DNA of 64,000 nt from Hyposmocoma kahamanoa (GCF_003589595.1 NW_020653851.1:23962326-24026325), one strand, 5' to 3'; shown: positions 18,886 through 29,146, counted from the first letter of the stretch. Numbers and translations are program-made. The notes: a model not told the origin generated them from the letters alone.

Positions 18886-19248
18886 AACCAGTTATGTATG
18901 CTCATGTAACGTTAGTCTCTTTGATACTGGTCCTGCATATTATATGGCAATGAATAACCGGCATTTGAAATTTACAATAATTTTTATTACCGAATTTAGT
19001 TTACATCTGCGTAATTAATTCTATTCATAATTTGTATGGCGGTGTCATTTCGTTTATCTGAAATATATTTCACGCACATTTGTGAAATTCCGTTACATTG
19101 CGGCTGGCTTTTTGTTCAAAGTATCGGAATTTCAATCAGTTTCAACATTAAACGCCATATGTGCTATTTTGGAATAAGTGTTTGACCTATTTTCTGTATT
19201 TGTATATATAATAATGTGTGTACATCATTGTACACTCGGAAGAAGGTA
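18886..19248. other. Gene-free stretch
   Basis: No recognised feature. Confidence 0.35.
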
Positions 19249-19367
19249 CAGAGCCAAGAACGCGTTAAGCTTGGCATTTAACATTTATATTCAATTCTAT
19301 ATAACTTACAATAACGATTTAAAGTGCAACGTGTCAAGCTTTGTGTTATCTTGACTGTACAGTCGTT
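19249..19367. mobile_element. RepC copy
   Basis: Inverted-repeat unit: GCCAAGAACGCGTTAAGCTT on the left and AACGTGTCAAGCTTTGTGTT...TCTTGACTGTAC on the right, with an AT-rich centre. It is diverged relative to the copies at 21504-21614 and 39022-39138. Confidence 0.6.
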
Positions 19368-19704
19368 GCCTTAATATACGTGTCCCCCTAGCCGACCTAT
19401 TGATTGGTTCTCAGAGCCTTCTTACGTATTCAACAGAAAAGTGTAAAGGAATTCCAGCGTTTCGGTTGAAATTTGTATTTACGTAATGTAATTAAAATCA
19501 AATTGGCTTAAAAAGTTTCTTAAAACGTCAAAAAATCTAAATTATCAAGTCCAGTCGTGGAGTACGTAGTGTGTTTAGAATTATATAAAAAAATAGGATT
19601 GAAAAAAAGAACTGAAAACACGCAGTAAATATTTATTCATGATTATAATCCTGGTTTATCATTGAAAAGTGTCTCTCGCAACGTAGTCTCGCGACTACGA
19701 CCCC
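19368..19704. other. Gene-free AT-rich stretch
   Basis: No recognised feature. Confidence 0.35.
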
Positions 19705-20135
19705 GTTACAGTAGTATGGAGTCCTGCTGCCACCTTGGAATGCCTCTGCTACATACCAACTGGTCACTTTAGATTCAATTGACAAGCGTGTCAAGGGGCT
19801 TATAGATAACTCGAAATTAGTAGGGGCGAAGCTGCAGAGCCTTGAACACTGCCGTAGAGTTGCCAGCTTATCGGTATTCTGCAGGATATATCACGGAGAG
19901 TGTGCGATGGAATTCCACGATTTGATTTCACCTTCTACTTTCCATCATCAGGTGACTAGACGTAGGTATGGTTTCCACCCCTACGTTGTGGATATACCAA
20001 AGTCCACATTTATATAGTGAACGGCTATAGAGTGGAATTCCCTGCCTGCAGACTTGTTCTCTGAACGTTATAACTTGGACCTTTTCAAGGCGAGAGTGAA
20101 TAGGTATTATTTAGGTGTGCATGCTCCATCGTTGA
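19705..20135 (+). pseudogene. LINE-alpha reverse-transcriptase C-terminus, broken
   Basis: From about 19785 one frame reads TLDSIDKRVKGLIDNSKLVG, AKLQSLEHCRRVASLSVFCR, IYHGECAMEFHDLISPS and RRRYGFHPYVVDIPKST, then meets a stop near 20018. Homology continues as WRIPCLQTCSL-type shifted reading and ends in the region equivalent to ERYNLDLFKARV and HHYLGVHA. Upstream, SMESCCHLG is in a different frame. The order matches the intact minus-strand copy at 62385-63005. It is 5'-truncated and dead. Confidence 0.75.
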
Positions 20136-20164
20136 CCTTATCGTCACTTTCCATCAGGTGAGAT

Positions 20165-20590
20165 TTTGTATAAAAACATCTTCATTTCGTAGGTAAGTTA
20201 CATTTGAAATCGTCACACTTATATAATTTTTAAAACCAAACTGTCTTATCGTCTATATAATGCCTAATATAGTAATATCTTCTCTTTAGTAAAGTTGCTT
20301 CTACATGACTTTTGAACTTGTCAAAGGATAGGTCCTAAACAGGTTTTGGAAACTTATTATAATCCTGAATTTGCCCTTGCCCCACAAAAGAACCGAGAAC
20401 CCTCTTCTTAACTTCGGTAACACGAGCTTCCATTTATGTCTAGTATTGCAATTATGTACATGCGTTTATTATTCATTATTTAGACGCACAAAATGTATAC
20501 AATTATAAATAAACTGTGATGCTATATGCTAATTTCCTTAAAAACCTCCCAAGTGAGGTACGTGAGTTTCATTCCTAGATCGCTTATTCA
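20165..20590 (+). mobile_element. RepE copy, internally deleted
   Basis: Shares with 59221-60188 the blocks TAGGTAAGTTACATTTGAAA, CCAAACTGTCTTATCGT and CCCCACAAAAGAACCGAGAA. It then jumps to CTTAACTTCGGTAACACGAG, GTCTAGTATTGCAATTATGT and AATAAACTGTGATGCTATAT. Its uninterrupted ATTATAAATAAACTG at 20502-20516 is the empty counterpart of the RepB insertion site at 60188. Confidence 0.65.
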
Positions 20591-21144
20591 CTCATGATGT
20601 GACATGGAAGTCATACCAAAAAGAATTTTACGGCTCACTGTTTAAAGGATAAGTTTGATTAACATCTTTCTTCAAACTGATCTACTCAGAACCAAATAGG
20701 CTCTTAGGGGATCAGGTATCTCAGGGCATACCCCATTTATCCAATTAAAATTGAAGTTTAATTCGGTGATACGCAGTTTAGCAATAATTGAAAAGTAATC
20801 ACATTTTTGAGGACATTGAAAGTCAGTATGGATCCCACGATAGACCCAATGCTAAGGTAGTTTACACATCAATTACTTCAACTCCTATTAGGTGATTACC
20901 CGTGCTATGAGTACCAGAGCAACGAGATTCGTTCCAGGTTGTTTTGCTTGCAACATCCCGACTAGAACTAATTTACTAAAGTTCATTTTCTGAACATAAA
21001 ACGGAGACGATCAAGTGACTAAATCTAATCCGATGACGGTTTGACCGATGGTAATCTTTTTTAAACAAAAATAAGTGCACATTGGATGTCCATTTCACTT
21101 GATGGTAAGTGACTATCTATATATCTATATATATCTCTATATAT
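20591..21144. other. Gene-free stretch
   Basis: No recognised feature apart from a TATATC/TATATA-rich run at 21112-21150. Confidence 0.35.
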
Positions 21145-21400
21145 ATTCACTCCCACCTAGAAATAAATATCTGCAGGTAGGGATTTCCACTCTATTGCCG
21201 TTCGCCATATAAATGTGTGCGAATCTTTGGAATATTCACAATATAGGGGTGGAACCCAAGCCTACGTCTAGTCCCTTGATGATGAAAAAGGGAAGGCGGA
21301 ATTAAATTGTGTAATTCCATCTCACACTCTCCGTGATATATCCTGTAAAATACCGATAAACAGGTAACTTTGCGGCGGTGTTCAAGGCTCTCGGTTAAAA
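21145..21400 (-). pseudogene. LINE-alpha reverse-transcriptase C-terminus, broken
   Basis: The minus strand reads LEHRRKVTCLSVFYRIYHGE, CEMELHNLIPPSLFHHQGTR, RRLGFHPYIVNIPKIR and then RQ-SGNPYLQ in place of -EWNSLPA. It lies about 1 kb from the plus-strand copy at 19705-20135, in the opposite direction. The C-terminal ERYNLDLFK block is deleted. Confidence 0.75.
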
Positions 21401-21483
21401 AAATGCCTATTCGCTCTAGTCTTGAATAGCTTTCAATAGTAGACTAAAAGTCGATACAGGTCTAGCCCCCTTGAAAAAGTTTT

Positions 21484-21640
21484 TATTGTTATGGAAGTAC
21501 AAAGTACAGTCAAGAGCACGTCAAGCTTGACACTTTGTATTTTGGTACCGTAAGCGGCATGGAGTTGGATTTAAATTTTAAGTGTCAAGCTTGACGTGTT
21601 CTTGACCCTGTACAAATAATTTGGTACTTCCATGACAATA
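21484..21640. mobile_element. RepC copy within a larger inverted repeat
   Basis: The RepC core (21504-21614) begins GTACAGTCAAGAGCACGTCA and ends with GACGTGTTCTTGACCCTGTA in inverted order, with CAAGCTTGACACTT / AAGTGTCAAGCTTG inside. The core is itself flanked by TATTGTTATGGAAGTAC (21484-21500) and GTACTTCCATGACAATA (21624-21640), another inverted pair differing at one base. Confidence 0.75.
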
Positions 21641-21680
21641 AGACGTTATTATAGGAAATCATTATTTAGTAACATGGCAA

Positions 21681-21966
21681 CATTGACTTACAATTATATG
21701 GACGTCGGGTCTGCGCTAAAAAGTGTCCGAACTTATAGGGCGTCAAAATAGTATACAGAGCGTCATTCACGCTTTAGTCTTCGTTTGTTCGACTGACAGC
21801 GAAGCAAGCAAAATTAGACAGTACTGCGATGACATTACAATTTAAATTAAACGTTTTAGCTTTTTCATATTCCTTTACATGTCACTACGTTTAAATAGGT
21901 TGACTTGGGACATTTTTTTCGTGGTTTTGGTATTAGACCCATCGTCCACTTATTTGTAAGTCAATG
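21681..21966 (+). mobile_element. MITE-H, hAT-like, 286 bp
   Basis: Starts CATTGACTTACAATTATATG and ends CCACTTATTTGTAAGTCAATG. Flanks CATGGCAA (21673-21680) and TATGGCAA (21967-21974) form an 8-bp duplication with one mismatch. Inner sequence (GGACGTCGGGTCTGCGCTAA, AAAGTGTCCG, GGCGTCAAAATAGTATACAG) is shared with the opposite-orientation copy at 61643-61870. There is no coding capacity. Confidence 0.85.
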
Positions 21967-22012
21967 TATGGCAATAAAAACTGTGTTATGGGAATAAAAC
22001 ACCCTTCTTTTT

Positions 22013-22298
22013 TAGTAGCATTACAGCCTTGTGAAAGAGTTTGTCTAAGGAAATACTGCCATCTTACCTGTTTCTGCCGCCAAGCAGTAATTTCAGCATT
22101 ATATAAGAGCAAGCGTGCTGGTGAAATTACAGGCACCTGAGACTTGTCAACTTAAGTCTCAGGGTGACAGGCGCAGTGAGAGCGTTCCTCAGATCTTTGC
22201 GATTTTAGATTCTGAGTGGCACCACAACTGCTACGGATTGGCGTGTCGCTTAACCCCAGGCGCACTACTTGTTCGTCCCGGCATTTGATATAATAATA
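22013..22298 (+). mobile_element. RepA copy, full length
   Basis: TAGTAGCATTACAGCCTTGT through CGTCCCGGCATTTGATATAA, followed by an ATAATAAT tail that touches the RepB copy beginning at 22301. Confidence 0.88.
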
Positions 22299-22300
22299 AT

Positions 22301-22746
22301 CTCAGTATAGAGTACTAAAAAAACCGACCTCAAAAGTACGTGGAATTACGTCTATTTGCTAAGTTTTATTGAAATATCCCCTAATTCGCTACTATACAGG
22401 ACTTGACACTGGAGATAATAAAAATTGGTTCTTACTACTCAAAGTATATTGAGAGATAAACGCCTTGAATTGGGGAAACAGCAAAATCAACCATTAAAGT
22501 AATTGCTTCTAAATTAAAGTTAGGCGCTATTTATAAAAATGAATCTTCATGCGTGAACAGCCACCCTTCGAGGTAGATGATTTTCTTCAAAATGAAATGG
22601 GACCACTGTAGAAGTTCCAACAAAAAAAGAATCATGAAAATCGGTTCACAAATACCGGAGTTATCGCGTAACATACATACAAAAAAAAACATAGAACATA
22701 CAGTCGAATTGAGAACCTCCTCCTTTTTTGAAGTCGGTTAAAAAAT
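22301..22746 (+). mobile_element. RepB, full length
   Basis: Starts CTCAGTATAGAGTACTAAAA with AAACCGACCTCAAAAGTAC, and ends TCCTTTTTTGAAGTCGGTTA. ACCGAC-TC and GA-GTCGGT form the subterminal inverted repeat. The body includes CACTATACAGGACTTGACAC, GTTAGGCGCTATTTATAAAA and ATCGGTTCACAAATACCGGA. No open frame is conserved between copies, so it looks non-autonomous. Confidence 0.88.
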
Positions 22747-23460
22747 AGGCTTGCATTGAAATACCTCCCCTTACATGAAACTAATTTTTAAGTGTAATTT
22801 ATGCGAAAAATTTAACATAAAATAACATGTTAAAGATCTTGGCATACTTTTTATTGTTCTCAACAAATGTAATTTATAAATTCATACATTGCGGCTTTTT
22901 TAATAGGTACGTTTCTCTCTCCAGACAAGTTTTAAGCAAGTAAACGTATTATTATTATTCTTATTATTATTATTACGTATTCTAGTGTCATTTGTTCGTC
23001 GTTGTATGAAAATATTACAAGAAAAGCAAAAATTGCCGTAAGTAAATATTTTACTTTTCGGACGTATGCAATTACTATTTTTTAGATCATAGGGCGATCT
23101 GAATCTCTTAATAAAGATATATTCCATATATTATGAGAAGCGCCATGACGTGGAATCTGACAATGTTAAGAAAAGATGTACGTTTCATTGAATTAATTTT
23201 GTACTTGATTCGTATTTTGATACAGAGCATGGTAATGAGCAAGCCAACTCTCCCGGTTTTGCGCCGCCCGCATCCACCATCTTTAAACAGTAACCAAACA
23301 TATTTATTTATAAAATGCAAGTCACAACAGCATAAGTTCCATTAGGCACGGAATCGCATTAAGCCCGCCAGAAAAATCTTTATATCCATGTAATAAGAGC
23401 AAAAATTGGCGGTCTACTCAGATCGTCGAACCGAGAACCGAGTTTTTCGCTCTTTTTTTC
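22747..23460. other. Gene-free AT-rich stretch
   Basis: Includes a (TTA)n run at about 22948-22975. Otherwise nothing was recognised. Confidence 0.4.
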
Positions 23461-23466
23461 TAACTG

Positions 23467-23531
23467 CCTTATATTTGCTCTTATATTTTCTAACTGCCTC
23501 CGTGTTAAAAAATATAAGAGCAAATATAAGG
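23467..23531. repeat. Perfect 23-bp inverted repeat (hairpin)
   Basis: Arms 23467-23489 and 23509-23531 are exact reverse complements (arm 1 begins CCTTATATTTGCTC) with a 19-nt loop. The loop and flank repeat TAACTGCCT/CTGCCTCCGTG, which is the start of the SINE-P copy just downstream. Confidence 0.85.
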
Positions 23532-23540
23532 CCTCCGTTC

Positions 23541-23760
23541 TGCCTCCGTGGTCGAACGGTTAGCATGCCGGAGTACCACGCAGAAGTCCCAGGTTCGATT
23601 CCCGGGCCGGGAGAAATATTTGTATGGCCTACATTATTTCTCTTGTGAGTTTGGGTGTAATTTGTGGTTGTCTATGTGTGTGTCCATGGCATCCGCGATA
23701 CAGGGTTTCCTTAGTGCGGGACTATGCTGAGTGTATGCGTTATTATTATTATTTATTTTG
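23541..23760 (+). mobile_element. SINE-P, complete
   Basis: Head TGCCTCCGTGGTCGAACGGT (A box) and CCCAGGTTCGATTCCCGGGC (B box). Body GGAGAAATATTTGTATGGCC, TTGTGGTTGTCTATGTGTG, GCATCCGCGATACAGGG and TTAGTGCGGGACTATGC. Tail is (TTA)n at about 23742-23755. It is the best preserved copy, with an intact T-arm-like B box. Confidence 0.88.
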
Positions 23761-24094
23761 CATTGACATGCATTGACATAAAGGTTTTTCTGACCGGCTG
23801 AGTAAATGTGGTGTGTCCCTTATCAGGTCTTTCGTCCATCGTGTCGCAGGTACAAAAAATAAAAACGGCAATCCCCATGGAAGTATCTACTCTGCTGTGC
23901 AAGTTATTAATAATATCAATATCGATAAAATTATAATTACGTGCGAAATGAATATGTTTGTCATTAAACTATGAACGTAGCTAGAATAAAGCTGTGTAGC
24001 GGTTTCTACGTCAGGATTTTTTTTAATAACGTACACTGCAGAGCTGATGCGAGATGTAAGATGTAAAGTTTAAATTTTTATTGAATTGATATTC
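23761..24094. other. Gene-free stretch
   Basis: No recognised feature. Confidence 0.35.
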
Positions 24095-24465
24095 AATTAT
24101 TTTTCGTGAAATTACTCCACTAGTTTGTTATAATTATTAATACAAATATAAAAAAAAATACAGTGAATAACCATATTTCTTGACAGTGCCGGTAACTGTA
24201 AAGGTATCTAACTGGGTGATAAAGCTTTCATAGATTTCTCATAGATGGCGCTACGACTAAAACGTCGTTGAAAAACCAAATACATAGACGCGGCAACAAG
24301 CTCATAGAAAAATTGAGGTGTGTGAGTGAGGCCCACTGGTTCGTTCCGTGGCTTAGTTGGTATAGCGTCTGGCACGGTATGCTAGAAGACGTTGGTTCGA
24401 ATCCGGCCGGATCGAAGGAATTTTTTCGGAGTGTTCGATCTTTGTATTAATAATTGTGATGTACA
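24095..24465 (+). mobile_element. RepT copy (tRNA-like head plus inverted ends)
   Basis: Begins CAATTATTTTTCGTGAAATT, ACTCCACTAGTTTGTTATAA. The body is GGTAACTGTAAAGGTATCTA, TCATAGATTTCTCATAGATG and GCGCTACGACTAAAACGTCG. The tRNA-like head sits at 24343-24412 (GTGGCTTAGTTGGTATAGCG A box, GTTGGTTCGAATCCGGCC B box), then GGATCGAAGGAATTTTTTCG and GTGTTCGATCTTTGTATTAA. The final block is the inverse of the opening block in other copies. The head cannot be folded by me into a convincing full tRNA cloverleaf, so I do not call a tRNA gene. Confidence 0.75.
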
Positions 24466-24511
24466 TTGTTTTAAGTTCTTTGAATGTCACGATTTTTTAC
24501 TATCACGATAT

Positions 24512-24812
24512 TAAATTATTTTTTGTGAAATTACTCCATTAGTTTGTTATAATTGTTATAACAATTCATTCGATCCGGCTGGATTCAAACCAGCACTCTC
24601 ATGTAATCTATGTCAGATGCTCTGCCAGTTAAGCCATGGAACGAACCAGCAGATCTATAGCGATTTTCTATATGCTAAAGCATTTGCAGATCTTTTGTTT
24701 TTGGTTTTTAATGTCTTTTTCCGTAGCGCCATCTGTGAGAAATTTATTACTTCACTCGGAGAGGTATGTAACTTTACAGCTACCATCGCTGACTAAAGAT
24801 GTCGCTTTAATA
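24512..24812 (-). mobile_element. RepT copy, inverted partner
   Basis: The minus strand has the tRNA-like head at 24569-24645 (CATGGCTTAACTGGCAGAGC A box, CTGGTTTGAATCCAGCCGG B box), and its left flank begins TTATTTTTTGTGAAATTACT. The body (TTTTTCCGTAGCGCCATCTG, TGAGAAATTTATTACTTCAC) runs to 24812. It lies 50 bp from the plus-oriented copy, making a large inverted pair. Confidence 0.75.
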
Positions 24813-24818
24813 ATTATG

Positions 24819-24935
24819 TACAGTCAAGAACACGTCAAACTGAGCACTTTGAACTATTGTAATCGTAAGCGGTATGCCGCTTTCCACCCCATGGAGTGGG
24901 ATTGAAATCTTCAGTGTCAAGCAGTGACATGAAAT
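24819..24935. mobile_element. RepC copy
   Basis: GTACAGTCAAGAACACGTCA at the left, ATCGTAAGCGGTATGCCGC centrally and a decayed right arm AGTGTCAAGCAGTGACATG. The right terminal CTTGACTGTAC is lost. Confidence 0.65.
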
Positions 24936-24994
24936 ATATTTTAGTTCTTATTTAGATGGCAATGCGTGTTTTCCGATACTTTAAAAAAAACTGC

Positions 24995-25085
24995 GCACAA
25001 ATGGAATTTATTTTTCGTGTACGGGGTAGAAATTTGGGACCTGTAAGACTTTGGTTTGTTTGAAAAAACAAACATACGCTAATTA
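24995..25085 (-). mobile_element. RepD fragment
   Basis: TTTGGGACCTGTAAGACTTT, GGTTTGTTTGAAAAAACAAA and CATACGC correspond to the inner RepD blocks in reverse. Confidence 0.6.
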
Positions 25086-25871
25086 TGCGTACGTAATCTA
25101 TTCAAGATCATAGAATCGTTAAAAGTTGAAATAACTTTGAACAATTACAAATGACACCAGCTATGGTTTGGAGTCGAGCTGCCATTGTATTTTTTGTTTG
25201 AATGAATACACCCCCTAATAATAAATAATTTCATTTGTCACACTGGCCCATAGAAATCGTCCAAAGCGCTTTTTTGTGAATTTGATGTGCTTATAATTTA
25301 ATTTATTATTTATTTAACATCCGGCTATATTGTTTAGATGAAGTATTCACATTTGTTACGAAATGATTATACAATGATCCACACTGAAAATCGATAACGT
25401 CCGGTCTCTTGCAAATCCATTGGAATCGATTTTTTTATAGGCATATTCTGCGTACGGACGGATAAATGTGTATTTTATCTGTGTATTCGTAATAGTAAGC
25501 TAGTGTTGTTCTGGCACCACTTGATATTGCAATTGAGTGCACCCGTTGGCTTGTAGTAGTAAAAAAAAGGTACCCTCCCGCCGCTCAAAAAATGGCAGAA
25601 AATTTTGTTAGAGAAATAATGCGTATGTGCTCTAAGTAAGTATATCTTGTTCAGTTCAATCTTATTATACTTATTATTGTTCAAATGTACGATACATTAT
25701 GCAGAGCGTCCTCGTGAATAAAAACATTTCCTCTTATCGATTTAATTCGATGCAGTACAATGTTGTTGTTATCTCTCTCAGCGAACAACTTATTAAAGCA
25801 GTACAGGTCTGTCGTATTTTGTGCCAATCACCAGGCTTAACATAACACAATGTGTTTCTTCTCTCCGCTTC
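25086..25871. other. Gene-free stretch
   Basis: No recognised feature. Confidence 0.4.
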
Positions 25872-26085
25872 CAGGGCTGTCGACAACTGCAAAAGTCTTA
25901 AATACGCCAACGTCAGCCAGTGGTATAGTTAGTGCCTTTTGCGGTGGAAACCCTGAGACCATGTGGGCCGTCGATGAAGCTTGTTAAAGAGCTTTCAGTT
26001 CATCTCGGGTACGCCTCCGGTGACCGGAAGGCTGGTAACTGCTTGGAGGAAACGGTGATTGCCCTAGGGCACAGTATTCGATTCA
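25872..26085 (+). pseudogene. Retroelement ORF C-terminal domain, broken
   Basis: Frame 1 gives AVDNCKSLKYANVSQWYS. A second frame from 25932 gives PFAVETLRPCGPSMKLVKEL, SVHLGYASGDRKAGNCLEET and VIALGHS. This is the same C-terminal region as at 5345-5840 (KY--L, FVPFAVETLGPWGP, SGDRKAG-YL-QR-SIAIQRG), with the final QR-SIAIQRG degraded. A stop and a frame change separate the halves. Confidence 0.65.
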
Positions 26086-26114
26086 TTAATGATATTTACA
26101 TTTTTTTTTCTTTT

Positions 26115-26450
26115 ATTAACCGACTTAAAAAAGTAGGAGGTTATATGTCCGTATGTATGTTTTAGTATGTATTCAGATATATCCGTCAATTATGACCCGG
26201 TTTTGAAAACTCTTTTTTTGTTTGTATGGCACTCTCATGGTGGTCCCATTGCCACCAAGTCAAAATCTGATGAGGGGATCCCATGAAAGCCGATGGAAAT
26301 CGTCAAATTTTATAATAATGTCCGTTTATTCACCAATTTCTCCATCAATTGTGCACCGGTTTTGAAATTCTTCTTTTGTTTGAAAGGGTATACTCTTGAG
26401 ATGGTCCCTGATGCTGTTCTGGGTTCGTTTCGGCTATCACAAATTACTAA
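26115..26450 (-). mobile_element. RepB-related copy, reverse orientation
   Basis: TTAACCGACTTAAAAAAGTA then GGAGGTTATATGTCCG match the inverted RepB end. Inside, CCGGTTTTGAAA occurs twice (about 26200-26212 and 26357-26368) with GTTTGTATGGCACTCTCATG and GGTCCC, so it looks like a diverged or partly duplicated subfamily. The far end is uncertain. Confidence 0.55.
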
Positions 26451-26739
26451 TTCCGCGAATAAACGTCGACTTTTCACTTGACACAATACGTGTAATCAAC
26501 AAATCATCGTCTCCATGACAACCAGAAAAGATAATATAAAATGCACAAAGGAGTCCGTATCAGTCCCATTGTCACCAAGCAGTCAGAGACGGATCCTCAT
26601 GGAAATTTAAAAAAAGACGATTTTCAATCATACTTTTATGGTTAACACATTAACACTTACGTGTAACTGTGACATACTACTATTACTTACTACTTGTTTC
26701 TTAAATGCAATGTTAATATAATTTGATGACTGTTGGACC
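26451..26739. other. No recognised feature
   Basis: Unassigned sequence, possibly a continuation of the RepB-related element (TGGTCCC and CCATTGTCACCAAGC recur in it). Confidence 0.3.
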
Positions 26740-26890
26740 AACCTTACAGCTTCGATTCAATTAAATAAGTTCTAGGCTGATTGTTCTAGTGAATCCAACG
26801 CTGTAGTACTCGCTGTACAGAGAATTGCCTAATTTGAGATCAGGTAATTGGTAAAAACATTTATTTGTTACATTGTCTCGCATGAATAAT
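26740..26890 (+). repeat. Dispersed repeat shared with 56560-56640
   Basis: AATTTGAGATCAGGTAATTG and ATTTATTTGTTACATTGT here parallel GTTTGAGATCATGTAATTGG and GTTTATTACGTAACATTA at about 56598-56644. Two copies are visible. The class is unknown. Confidence 0.4.
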
Positions 26891-27193
26891 TTAAAATTCT
26901 ATTTTGTAAACCATTTCGATTTCATGACATTCACTATCACTCTAAGTGCGTCTGAGGAGGCACTTTAACAATGTTTCACTGACTTGAATAACATCCATAC
27001 AGCATCTGATGGCATCTATGCGTCATCTTTAAGAATTCATGTCCTCCAGGCGCTTGTTTTGACTGCTAAGCAATTTATGTTACTGCCTTTTTTACATCAT
27101 TTATTGATAACAATAAAAGAGATATGTGGTACAAATACAGTCAACAACACACTTGGAACTTAGCCCTTCTTATTTAAGACCTAGGTTCTAGTC

Positions 27194-27220
27194 TAGTAGC
27201 AGTAGAACTCCTTGTGAAAA
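27194..27220 (+). mobile_element. RepA 5' scrap
   Basis: TAGTAGCAGTAGAACTCCTT plus GTGAAAA, the first 27 bp of RepA only. Confidence 0.7.
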
Positions 27221-27984
27221 TTTTTATACGGTAATGTTATGTCATAACAGGCGTATCCAGTAATTACGCAAAATGACATCAAAAACTTTAATTTAAAAGA
27301 AAAGAGAAGATAACAATAAGGTATAGAAAAAAAAAAGAAAAGAAAAAGTACTATCTAAGAGACTATCAAATAGAACCTCGTTTTTTCCTGGAATGGAACC
27401 TTTAGCATCTGTGACATTCTGCTTCAACGTATATACAATTATTATATTGAGACGTCATTGTAAAATAACAAGATCGTAGTACTTCATAATTTTAAGGTGT
27501 AAATTTAAATTTTCATCTTATACTCTAATTTACATAGGTTGTTTGTTATGACGAGTGGCTTCCCTTTCTTAAGGCGAGTCGTCAGAGGAAAAGCGGGAAA
27601 AACTGTTTTGCTAGATGACTGTGTTAAATAATATATAACATACAAAATATTGTATTGCGAATGACACAGAAAAAAGTAAACAAACGGTAACCTGGATACA
27701 AAATTAAAATTTTGTATAGATTCTCAGGAATCAGAGGAACAGCAGGTCCAGGTGCCGGACCCATAGGAGTCCGTTGTCAGTGCGGTTCTCATAATGCAGT
27801 CGTCAGAGGCGACGGACCTCTGTACCAAACTCCCATTTCGACTTCCATACCGAGTAGTTTCTCGCTTGCACTCTACTGCCAGGAGCAAATTCTCTCACAC
27901 TTCTACACAATCTTGAGACGGTGTCTTAGGGGTTGCTCTTACCTTAGCGGTCAATCTTGTTCGTATTTTCATGTGGATATATTT
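27221..27984. other. Gene-free stretch
   Basis: A purine-rich AAAAAAAAAAGAAAAGAAAA run lies at about 27329-27346. A GC-richer frame at 27712-27900 (SGIRGTAGPGAGPIGVRCQC) is not recognised as any gene. Confidence 0.4.
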
Positions 27985-28295
27985 ATCTTTATATACTACA
28001 GAGAACCTGTTAAATTTTGGTTTTCAAGTGAGGCTATGTAGTTATTAAATTCAGATTTATTCCAAAATCTGAAAGATGCCCAGCGGTTCAACGACATGCC
28101 ACGACTTCCGCTTTCCCCCTCAGTTGCCATTGGGAACTTGTCGACGACGGATGTGTATCAAATTTTCTCCGCCTGTTTTTATTTTATCCATATTAATTGT
28201 CAGCGCGCGGGTTGTGGGACGCGAGAGGCGGTCCCTCACACCTCACGTCCTAAAATGTACTCGCGTTGAAATATTTCGCCTTAACAGGGTCCTTG
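27985..28295 (+). mobile_element. RepE fragment (3' half)
   Basis: CAGAGAACCTGTTAAATTTT, GTTATTAAATTCAGATTTAT, GCCCAGCGGTTCAACGACAT, CCCTCAGTTGCCATTGGGAA, GCGCGCGGGTTGTGGGACGC and GAGAGGCGGTCCCTCACACC are shared with 59830-60070 and 49690-49915. The GC-rich part gives a 74-codon open frame here, but its sequence is not kept open in the other copies. Confidence 0.7.
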
Positions 28296-28670
28296 GATAA
28301 TACCAGTGTCGTGGGGAACCGCGGCATTTACGCTGAGCCAGCGCGTGTTTGTTTTGTATTGTTTTCATTTAGAGTTTGTTAATTTAAATATTTGAATTGT
28401 TTAGTTTTATACATATTATTAGTTTCCAGTCGGTCAATGAAAGTTAGTACTGTGCAATAGAAGTGTATGCATGAAAGTAAGTATTTTATAAATTTAACAC
28501 GAAACAAATGGTATTAGTAAACAATGTAATACCATAAAGAAAAGTATACAAATCATATATAAATGGTGATTTTATCCTACAATACTATTTCTCCCAATTA
28601 ACTCTGAACAACTAATAGGATATTTGTTGCGTTGGCAATATCGTGTAAAAAAAGAAAAATAAGTAAATGC
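28296..28670. other. Gene-free stretch
   Basis: No recognised feature. Confidence 0.35.
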
Positions 28671-28820
28671 TTACGTCTTAAGGTGACGAGCGCACTGGCA
28701 GTGCCTCGCAGGTTTTTGCGATTTAAAGCTCTGAGTGGCACTGCAACTGGTCAACAAGCGTGTCAGTTACCACCAGGCGTTCGACTTGTTCGTCTCGTCA
28801 CTTGACAATCATAGAAAAAA
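28671..28820 (+). mobile_element. RepA 3' half
   Basis: TTACGTCTTAAGGTGACGAG through GTCTCGTCACTTGACAATCA and an A-tail. It is 5'-truncated. Confidence 0.85.
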
Positions 28821-29146
28821 CATATATTTACTTTTAAATTCAAATCTCATTAGGTTTGAACAATATCAAAACTTTAAAAGGTTTTAACAAAAACCACGAT
28901 GATTTTCCATGACTGGTCCTAGACAATAATATTCAACTGGTGTTCTCTGTCCGCAATAACCTTCAGCGAATCATTCAAGGACGCGTCTAGGTAATTCACC
29001 CATCTCCACTGGCTATGTCACTTCGATATGAACTCAATGTCAAGTTGCCGCTTAGAAATCTCAGGTCTGACAAGAATTATTAGAAACTAAGGATTTAGCA
29101 CCAATTTTACTCATACAATTCCATTAGATTTTTTCATAATCTCAGT
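28821..29146. other. Gene-free stretch
   Basis: No recognised feature. Confidence 0.35.

Noticed and set aside
23541..23612. tRNA gene (well-formed B-box arm)
   Set aside because: The same head with identical downstream body and tail recurs at three other loci, which identifies SINE-P.
24343..24412. tRNA gene on the plus strand
   Set aside because: A and B boxes are present, but the same sequence recurs in the dispersed RepT family and I cannot fold a complete cloverleaf with paired acceptor ends. Treated as a SINE-like head.
27712..28041. 109-codon plus-strand open frame
   Set aside because: The second part is RepE sequence and the first part shows no recognisable domain.
28076..28300. 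74-codon frame in GC-rich sequence
   Set aside because: It lies in RepE, and the frame is not open in the homologous segments at 49690-49915 or 59850-60070.
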